A stretch of 64,000 bases of DNA from an uncultured Clostridia bacterium (lineage in GTDB: Bacteria > Bacillota > Clostridia > Oscillospirales > CAG-272), in assembly GCA_947588825.1 (NCBI GenBank), contig CANPZU010000001.1:50237-114236 (forward strand), given 5' to 3'. Below the pieces are notes generated by a model that searched no databases, was not told where the DNA came from, and was given only the letters and a program-made list of their open reading frames with translations. This document shows positions 56,878 to 64,000 of the stretch, in pieces (the first letter of the stretch is position 1; the number at the start of each line of letters is the position of its first letter). A program made the position numbers and the translations under genes.

Positions 56878-58086
56878 ATGAAAAAATATAAGTACACCGC
56901 ATACGATAAAATGAGAAGAAGGGTAGAGGGCGTGATGAACGCGGTTGACGAAACGCACCTGAAAAGCGAGCTCCGAAAAAAGGAGCTCTATCTTGTAAAC
57001 TGCCGCGTCATAGACAGTGTGGCCTCGGCGAGTACGGCGTTCAAGCGCGGCCGAATGAAACGGGACGAGTTTTCGTTTTTTTGCAGACAGTTTTCAATCA
57101 TGTTACAGGCAAGCGTGCCTATTAGTGAATGTCTTGACACTCTTTGCGACCTGCAGTGCTCCAAAGCGCTTAAAAAAGCTCTGCTTCAGGTGAACTCGGA
57201 TGTTCGCGCCGGGATCGGCCTTTGCGAGGCTTTTGAAAAGCATCCGAATATATTTCCCGAGTATTTTATCGGAATGGTGAGGACGGGTGTTGAGGGAGGA
57301 CGTCTGCCGGAGACGCTTGAAGACGCCGCTTTTTACTATGAAAAGGAGCAAAAACACAGAAAGAAAATTTCCCATGCAATTTCATATCCCATTTTGGTAT
57401 TTTCTCTTATTGTCATTTTGATTGCTCTTCTTGTGCTGTTTGTAGTTCCGATATTTGAGAATACGTTTAACGAGATGGGTATATCCGATCCTCCCGTTAT
57501 AACCCGTGTGCTTTTTGACGTCTGTCGCTTCTTAAAAACCAACGCGCTTTTTATTGCGGCTTGCGTCTTTTTGCTTGCTGTTTTGATTTATGTGTTTTTT
57601 ACCTCGAAAAAGACCGGATATTACCGAGATGTCTTTATTTTAAAGCTTCCTATGATCGGAAATTTGTATTCAAGTGTGATCGCACTTCGTTTTTCAAGGG
57701 GCATGGGCGTACTGCTGAAAAGCGGAGTAGACATACTTGAGGCTTTTGACATCGTGGCCTCCCTTACATGCAGCAGGTATGCCGAAAGGGTGCTCCATAC
57801 GGCCGCTATGAGCCTTGAAAGAGGGAAAAGCGTGTACGATGTACTAAATGAAACCCACCTGTTTCCCGTTATGTTGCTTCAGATGGTACGCGTTGGAGAA
57901 AAGAGCTCTGACATTGACGGCGCGCTTTTAAAGTCGTGCGACTTTCTTGACGGCGAAATAGAGGGAAAAATCGACCGTGCTGTCGAATTTTTGCAGCCGA
58001 TTGCAATAATAGCTGCGGGTTTGTTTGTGGCGCTTATCTTTCTTGCGGTATACATTCCTATAATAGGGATCATGAACGGCATTTAA
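56878..58086 (+). CDS. Type II secretion/type IV pilus inner-membrane protein (GspF/PilC)
   Basis: Two GspF repeats: 'FFCRQFSIMLQASVPISECLDTL', 'MGVLLKSGVDILEAFDIVA'. Confidence 0.92.
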   Translation: MKKYKYTAYDKMRRRVEGVMNAVDETHLKSELRKKELYLVNCRVIDSVASASTAFKRGRMKRDEFSFFCRQFSIMLQASVPISECLDTLCDLQCSKALKKALLQVNSDVRAGIGLCEAFEKHPNIFPEYFIGMVRTGVEGGRLPETLEDAAFYYEKEQKHRKKISHAISYPILVFSLIVILIALLVLFVVPIFENTFNEMGISDPPVITRVLFDVCRFLKTNALFIAACVFLLAVLIYVFFTSKKTGYYRDVFILKLPMIGNLYSSVIALRFSRGMGVLLKSGVDILEAFDIVASLTCSRYAERVLHTAAMSLERGKSVYDVLNETHLFPVMLLQMVRVGEKSSDIDGALLKSCDFLDGEIEGKIDRAVEFLQPIAIIAAGLFVALIFLAVYIPIIGIMNGI

Positions 58087-58122
58087 AGCGCCCTCGAATT
58101 TGAATCGGGAGAAGTTATAAAT

Positions 58123-59859
58123 ATGAAGCACATAAAGGGCATGTACATGCGATTAAAGCTTTTCAGACTTCTAAGGTCTGAAGGGATACTTTTAAAAGGT
58201 GAGACTTTAGGCCATAAATATTTTGAGCAAGGTTTTGGGCGAGCTCTTGACGATTATCTTATTAAAACGGGCAGATGTACAGAAAAAGAGCTGGGCCTTA
58301 TACTGCAAAAGCATTTTAACCTTCCGTATATAAATTTGTCCGAAGTAAGGGCGGATGACAGAATACTCGAACTTTTTGACAGACAGGCTCTAAAGCAGTT
58401 GTCTGTCCTTCCTTTGCGCGTGCTTTCCGACGGTTCGCTTCAGGCCGTTATGAGCGACCCGTGCGACGAGGCGGTCATGTCGTATCTGAGATCGGAATAC
58501 TCTTATAAAATTACCCCGGCTGTTTCCACGGCAGGCGAGATAGACAGGTGCATTGACGAGCAATACTCATCTCTTTCCATTGATAATGATAATATTGATA
58601 ATAAAGCCGATTTGGACGGGGAAGAAGACAATGCGGATATGAAAAACGTCGTTTTCGATAATCGTCAAGACGCGGGGCAAATTTGCGAGGAAAATATTAA
58701 AAACATTCCGCTGGTGAATCTTATAGAAATGATTATAAAAGAGGCGATACTCAAAAGAGCCGACGACATACATATCGAGCCGTTTAAAAACTGTAGCAAG
58801 ATCAGGCTAAGAATAGACGGAACTCTTAGGCATATGTTGACGCTTACGATTAAATCGCATGCCGAGATAATATCGCGCATCAAGATATTGGCGGGGATGG
58901 ATATCGCCGAAAAACGCATACCTCAGGACGGACATATGAATATCGCCGTGAAAAACTGCGAATACGACGTGCGTATCTCAACCTTTCCCACGATTTACGG
59001 TGAAAAGGCGGTTGCGAGGATATTAAACAAAAATACCCTCAAAATGCATCGGCGAGAAATAGGCTTTAATGAGAGAAACAACGTGATAGTCGACGACATT
59101 CTTTCAAAGCGCTGCGGAATGGTGCTGTTGACCGGTCCCACGGGATGCGGCAAATCAACCACTCTGTATTCTTTTCTGAGCGAGATCAACAAAGACGATA
59201 TAAACACGGTAACGATCGAGGACCCTGTGGAATACATGATAGACGGGATAAATCAGTCGCAGGTCAATTTAAAGATTAATTTTACATTTGCGGCCGCGCT
59301 GAGAGCCGTTTTGCGTCAGGATCCCGATGTTATAATGATAGGAGAAATAAGAGACGAGGAGACCGCAAAGATCGCGACTCGCGCTGCGATAACGGGACAT
59401 CTTGTTTTCAGTACCCTGCACACAAACGACGCTCCGGGAGCGATAACGCGGCTTATCAACATGGGAGTGAACCGATACCTTGTGGCGGATGCTCTTGTTG
59501 CGGTTATATCGCAAAGGCTTGTAAAAAGACTATGCCCCGATTGCAAGGAAAAAACAATTCCGAGTTATCGTGAGGCCGCCATACTCGGCTTTGATACGGC
59601 AGCTGATGACCCGCCTTTAATATACCGTCCCAAGGGCTGCAAAAAGTGTGACGGTACGGGGTATTACGGACGCATAGCCGTGCATGAAATAATGTATGTA
59701 AGCGAAAAGATAAAGAACGTTATCGCAAGCGGAGACGTCGGATCGGGAAAAATACGTGAGATCGCGTTAAGCGACGGAATGGCCTCTCTTTCCGAAGTTT
59801 GCAGGGAATATGTTTTAAGCGGAATAACCGATATAAGCGAGATGAAAAAGCTGCTTTGA
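58123..59859 (+). CDS. GspE/PilB-type secretion ATPase
   Basis: MshEN-like N-terminus, Walker A 'LLTGPTGCGKSTTLYSFL', Walker B 'ALRAVLRQDPDVIMIGEIRDEETA', tetracysteine 'CPDCKE...CKKCDGTGYYGR'. Confidence 0.94.
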   Translation: MKHIKGMYMRLKLFRLLRSEGILLKGETLGHKYFEQGFGRALDDYLIKTGRCTEKELGLILQKHFNLPYINLSEVRADDRILELFDRQALKQLSVLPLRVLSDGSLQAVMSDPCDEAVMSYLRSEYSYKITPAVSTAGEIDRCIDEQYSSLSIDNDNIDNKADLDGEEDNADMKNVVFDNRQDAGQICEENIKNIPLVNLIEMIIKEAILKRADDIHIEPFKNCSKIRLRIDGTLRHMLTLTIKSHAEIISRIKILAGMDIAEKRIPQDGHMNIAVKNCEYDVRISTFPTIYGEKAVARILNKNTLKMHRREIGFNERNNVIVDDILSKRCGMVLLTGPTGCGKSTTLYSFLSEINKDDINTVTIEDPVEYMIDGINQSQVNLKINFTFAAALRAVLRQDPDVIMIGEIRDEETAKIATRAAITGHLVFSTLHTNDAPGAITRLINMGVNRYLVADALVAVISQRLVKRLCPDCKEKTIPSYREAAILGFDTAADDPPLIYRPKGCKKCDGTGYYGRIAVHEIMYVSEKIKNVIASGDVGSGKIREIALSDGMASLSEVCREYVLSGITDISEMKKLL

Positions 59860-60003
59860 CGATTTATTCCCGTTTGTTTTTTTAACACGGTCGACATAAA
59901 AACTGTTTACAATTATTTTACCGAATCTGTTGATAATATGACGTTTTGGGATGATATAATTTACTCTAAGAGAGTTTAACACTCAATCGGAGAGCGATAT
60001 GCA

Positions 60004-61671
60004 ATGAAAAACAACGAAAAAAAGAAAAAATATCCTTGGTACGTGCTTCTTATTGCCGATATTTTGCTGGCGGGAGTGATTCTGTGCACATTCAGCTATT
60101 TTCACCATGTCAGAATGTTTTTGTACGGCGATATGGCATCAGACAATGTCATTGAGAGCTTTGCCAAGAATGACAAAGACGACGCCGGCGGCGAGCGGCT
60201 TGCCGGTCATATAAATCACAAGTGGCTTCTTGAGGAAACATGCGAAGCCACCTGTACCGAGGGCGGCTACAAAAAATACGTTTGCGAGTGCGGAGAAATA
60301 AAGTATGAGGAGCGCACGTCTCCTACCGGGCATCAAAGGACGCAAATACGAAACGCCGTTCCGGCAACAGATAAAAGCAAGGGTTATACCGGCGATCTGT
60401 ACTGCCTTGACTGCGGCACATGTATAGGCGTGGGCTCGGAGATACCCGCAACAAGCCATGAAAATCTCGTTCTTATAAACGAAAGAGAATCCACCTGCTA
60501 TGAAAACGGGTATTCGGGCGACTGGTACTGCTTTGACTGCGGGGAGATCGTGGCTTACGGCGGCCCGACGCCTCTTAAAGAGCACAGCTATCTCATAAAG
60601 GAAACGATTGATCCGACATGCCTTGCCGAGGGATATACGCTTAAGGTATGCTCGATATGCGGAGCAGAGTTCAAAGATAATTATATGCCGAGGATAGACC
60701 ATGCGGCGGGCAAAGACGGCAGGTGCGTCATGTGCGGTATAAACATGCTCGACGACTCGGGCGATTTCGGAGACTCCTTTCCCGGCGTGTTTTTGCAGAA
60801 CGCCGATAGGGTGACTCTTTCAGACGATAAATCAATAAGGAATTATGCAAATGAAAACGGCATAAGTCTTAAAGATCACGCCGACGGGAAATATATCGGT
60901 CTGTACAGAAGTCATGACATATTTATATCCCTGCTTGAGGTGAATACCGATCTGTATTACGAGGGAACAAAGAAGACCTATTATGTGCAGTACTATGTCT
61001 ATGACATTTATGTGAGAAACATAGAAAACCTCTTTACCGTATATAACTCCTCGGGCAGAAAAGATGCCGAGGATCTTATTGAAAAAGGAGAGAATGCTAA
61101 CGGCAAAGAGGTTATCGCCGCGATAAACGGTGATTATATGGGAAATCTCAATCACTGTCTTGTCTGTGAAAGAAACGGCGACCTTTTGAGAATGCCCGAC
61201 CATGTCGAAAGCGACGTCTGCGTGCTGTATTACGACGGAACTATGGAGACTGTCAGTCCTAATAAGTATGACAAAGATGAGATTGCCGCGAAAAGACCTT
61301 ATCAGATATGGAACTTCGGCCCGGCGCTTATCGGTTCTGACGGTAAAGCAATAGAAAAGTACAGCAATTCCTCTTATGACGGAAACGTCATAGATTCACG
61401 GCATCCTCGCTCTTCGATAGGATACTATGAACCCGGGCATTACAGCTTTATAATGGTGGACGGCAGAAGCGACGATTCTCAGGGGGTAAGAATGATACAG
61501 CTTGCAAGGCTGCACGAGGAGTTCGGCAGCGTCGCGGCGTACAATATGGACGGCGGAGACAGCGCTCAGGCGTACTTTAATGATACAAGGATACGTGTGG
61601 ACGAGGACCGGGGCAGCGATCAAAGAAAGCTTTACGATATAATTTGCATAGGGGAGGTATCCTCCAAATGA
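60004..61671 (+). CDS. Phosphodiester glycosidase (NAGPA-like) with four N-terminal Cys-rich modules
   Basis: N-terminal TM; four CxxC/His modules; C-terminal 'VIAAINGDYM...WNFGPALIGSDG...HPRSSIGYYEPGHYSFIMVDGR...NMDGGDSAQAYF'. Confidence 0.82.
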   Translation: MKNNEKKKKYPWYVLLIADILLAGVILCTFSYFHHVRMFLYGDMASDNVIESFAKNDKDDAGGERLAGHINHKWLLEETCEATCTEGGYKKYVCECGEIKYEERTSPTGHQRTQIRNAVPATDKSKGYTGDLYCLDCGTCIGVGSEIPATSHENLVLINERESTCYENGYSGDWYCFDCGEIVAYGGPTPLKEHSYLIKETIDPTCLAEGYTLKVCSICGAEFKDNYMPRIDHAAGKDGRCVMCGINMLDDSGDFGDSFPGVFLQNADRVTLSDDKSIRNYANENGISLKDHADGKYIGLYRSHDIFISLLEVNTDLYYEGTKKTYYVQYYVYDIYVRNIENLFTVYNSSGRKDAEDLIEKGENANGKEVIAAINGDYMGNLNHCLVCERNGDLLRMPDHVESDVCVLYYDGTMETVSPNKYDKDEIAAKRPYQIWNFGPALIGSDGKAIEKYSNSSYDGNVIDSRHPRSSIGYYEPGHYSFIMVDGRSDDSQGVRMIQLARLHEEFGSVAAYNMDGGDSAQAYFNDTRIRVDEDRGSDQRKLYDIICIGEVSSK

Positions 61672-61886
61672 AATATTTAAAAAAGGCGGCTTCCCTTTTT
61701 GTCTCGCTCCTGCCTCACATAAACGTATCGATGTCGCTTTTCATGCTCACATTACTTATAACCGACCGATTTAACCGTGCGATGGCCTTCATCAACAACG
61801 ACATAACAAAGGGCATTATGTTTTTATGGTGCTTTCTGATTATCTTGCAGTCGGCGATTTTCATTTACAAGAGGCGCAGAGAGTAA
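61668..61886 (+). CDS. Small two-TM membrane protein
   Basis: MKYLKKAASLFVSLLPHINVSMSLFMLTLLITDRFNRAMAFINNDITKGIMFLWCFLIILQSAIFIYKRRRE; ATG overlaps the upstream stop. Confidence 0.65.
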   Translation: MKYLKKAASLFVSLLPHINVSMSLFMLTLLITDRFNRAMAFINNDITKGIMFLWCFLIILQSAIFIYKRRRE

Positions 61887-62144
61887 AAAAATACGGCGAT
61901 TTTCTTGGCTGCCGCAGATATATATTATCGGACCCTGACGGTAAAATAAAAAAGGGCACAGCATTTTTGAATTTTGCTGCAGCCCTTTTTTATACGGCTT
62001 TTTTATTTGTTTGTCTAACGAATATACGGCAGAAAATAGCCCCGCGCTGTTTTAAACGGGGTCGGCCGCGCTTTTTCGTCCGCATTTGCCGAAATAATAA
62101 TTGATATTTTGACCGGCGAGGACGCGGAAGAATAAAAATAATTT

Positions 62145-63089
62145 TTATTTAAACATTTTAAGCTTGATAAACAGAAAAATCACAATGGCGCTCATGACAA
62201 GGGAAATGGCGATTATGATGGCAAACCCGTACGGGCTTTGCGCAAACGGCATGCCAGAAATATTTACGTTCATACCGTAGGCGCTGAATATCATCGTTGG
62301 GATGGAAAGCACTATTGTGATAATGGCGAGCACCTTCATGACTATGTTCAGATTGTTGGATATTACAGAGGCGAAGGCGTCCATGGTTCCGCTAAGAATG
62401 CCGCTGTAGATATTTGCCATCTCGATTGCCTGTTTGTTTTCGACGATCACGTCGTCAAGCAGCTCGGAGTCCTCGGGATACTTTTTTATCATATCGTTTC
62501 TGAAGAGCTTCTCCATGACCGATTCATTTGAGCGAAGGGCGGTCGTGAAGTAAACAAGGCTCTTTTCAAGCTTCAAAAGCTCGATAAGCTCGTGATTTTT
62601 GGTGGAGCGGTGAAGCTTATTTTCGACTTCTTCGCTCTTTCGGTCGATTATGCGAAGGTATTCAAGGTACAGCCTTGCCGAGCGATACAGAATTTGGAGC
62701 ACAAAACGCGACTTCATTTGGGTGTGAAAATCCCGTATTTTGCCCTCGGCAAAAGGGCGAAGCAGCGGAGTGTCCTCACTGCAAACGGTTATGACCGCGT
62801 CGTGAGTTATGATAACCGACAGAGGTATGGTGCTGTACAGTTCCTTTTCATTGTCCGTTTCGACGGTGGGTATGTTTGTGAGAATCATCGTGTAATTTTC
62901 ATCGACCTCGATTCTCGAACGCTCGTCGATATCCAGCGCCGCCTTCAGCGCGTCGGCTTCGATAGCGTGTTCAAGGGCGATGTTTTTGATTTCGACGTCG
63001 CTCGGGGCGATCATCGATATCCAGCATCCGGGGCGGTAGACTTCAACGGTATTTACCGCACATTCCTCAGAGAGATAAAACTTTGTCAT
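62145..63089 (-). CDS. CorA-family divalent cation transporter
   Basis: C-terminal 'IPTMIFSAYGMNVN' (YGMN) and two terminal TMs. Start at 63089 preferred. Confidence 0.92.
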   Translation of the reverse strand: MTKFYLSEECAVNTVEVYRPGCWISMIAPSDVEIKNIALEHAIEADALKAALDIDERSRIEVDENYTMILTNIPTVETDNEKELYSTIPLSVIITHDAVITVCSEDTPLLRPFAEGKIRDFHTQMKSRFVLQILYRSARLYLEYLRIIDRKSEEVENKLHRSTKNHELIELLKLEKSLVYFTTALRSNESVMEKLFRNDMIKKYPEDSELLDDVIVENKQAIEMANIYSGILSGTMDAFASVISNNLNIVMKVLAIITIVLSIPTMIFSAYGMNVNISGMPFAQSPYGFAIIIAISLVMSAIVIFLFIKLKMFK

Positions 63090-63503
63090 GTTTCTCGTTT
63101 CCTTTCCATACGGCACAAACTCCGTATGAAAAAGAACGGAGTTATGTACCCTATTTTATTTTTGAATTTGATAATCGAACGGTATCGGGGGCAGGGTCCA
63201 TAAAAGCAAATCCTTTCTCTGAAATAAAAATTGGTTCGATGATTTTTAGCACCTCATCGGCACTTTAATAATGATAACATACAAAGGAGCGTTTGTCAAT
63301 CGATTTTTGCGCCTGAGTAAAAAAAATGTAGTGCTGCAAAAGATCATTAACAAATTTAAATGTTGTCTTTGCTTAAATCGGGCGACGCTCTTTTGAGTAA
63401 CGGTTTTTAACTGATCGGAAAGTACTCTCTTGACAAGGCGGCGTTTAGTGTGATACAATTTTAATCGGAAGCTGAAATTAAATACTAAAAGGCGGGTGTA
63501 CTC

Positions 63504-63941
63504 ATGAACGTGCTTGTTATAGACGCGCAGGGAGGAGGAGTAGGCAAGCAGCTTGTTTCTCTGATAAAACAGAAAATACCGACATTAAAAGTCGTCGCCG
63601 TCGGAACCAACAGCGCAGCTACCTCGGCGATGCTGAAAGCGGGGGCTGACAGCGCCGCTACAGGTGAAAACGCGGTTGCGGTTGCATGCCGCAAAGCGGA
63701 TCTGATCGTCGGTCCGTTTGGAATAGTTATAGCCGACTCAATGCTTGGAGAGGTGACGCCTAAAATGGCGCTCGCCGTGGCGCAAAGCAGCGCCAAACGC
63801 ATTTTGATACCGTTCAATCACTGCGACAACGTGCTTGTCGGAGTGCCCGACTTTGCCACGGGCAAGCTTATTGAGAGCGCCGTTGCCGAAATATTAAAAG
63901 CAGTGGGTCAAAAATCGCCGTCAGTGTATGTGTTAAAATGA
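63504..63941 (+). CDS. DUF3842 family protein
   Basis: 'MNVLVIDAQGGGVGKQLVSLIKQ...VAVGTNSAATSAMLKAGADSAATGENAV'. Confidence 0.85.
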   Translation: MNVLVIDAQGGGVGKQLVSLIKQKIPTLKVVAVGTNSAATSAMLKAGADSAATGENAVAVACRKADLIVGPFGIVIADSMLGEVTPKMALAVAQSSAKRILIPFNHCDNVLVGVPDFATGKLIESAVAEILKAVGQKSPSVYVLK

Positions 63942-64000
63942 TATGAACCAATAAAAAATAAAAAGAGAAAATCTATCTTTGGTATGGTATAATTAAGTTG

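Noticed and set aside
63090-63270. Possible Mg2+ (M-box) riboswitch upstream of corA
   Set aside because: Hairpins exist (AACTCCGT...ACGGAGTT), but I could not match the conserved M-box core segments.

Overview
This 64 kb window looks like a chromosomal segment of a gut-type, anaerobic low-GC Gram-positive (Clostridia/Oscillospirales-like) genome. The taxon is inferred from gene content only.

Four parts stand out:
(1) Positions 1-4.2 kb are the tail of a mobile element: a MobV relaxase truncated by the window edge, TnpV, a PadR/DUF2812 cassette and an MBL hydrolase.
(2) Most of the rest is housekeeping: pyrG, purF, nadE, a fused Wzz/BY-kinase with a PHP phosphatase, pflA-like, two tRNAs, rny-ymdB, a 2-oxoacid:ferredoxin oxidoreductase operon with ilvE, a sigma/anti-sigma pair, a PstA/DarA-type c-di-AMP receptor, an ABC exporter with DUF1854, feoA-feoA-feoB, and GspF/GspE.
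(3) Positions 52.3-56.7 kb are a compact restriction-modification island bounded by perfect 35-bp direct repeats. It contains a group II intron 3' remnant, an HTH regulator, a C5-methylase, a PDDEXK-type endonuclease and a frameshifted membrane-protein gene of unknown function.
(4) Several unusual single loci occur: a membrane-anchored, catalytically dead IS630-like transposase derivative next to rny; an HTH-cupin-acyl-CoA-ligase triple fusion; a multibranched structured element after tRNA-fMet that reuses tRNA sequence; and a self-contained transcription unit for a 35-aa hydrophobic peptide.

All calls come from reading motifs. No database search was run.
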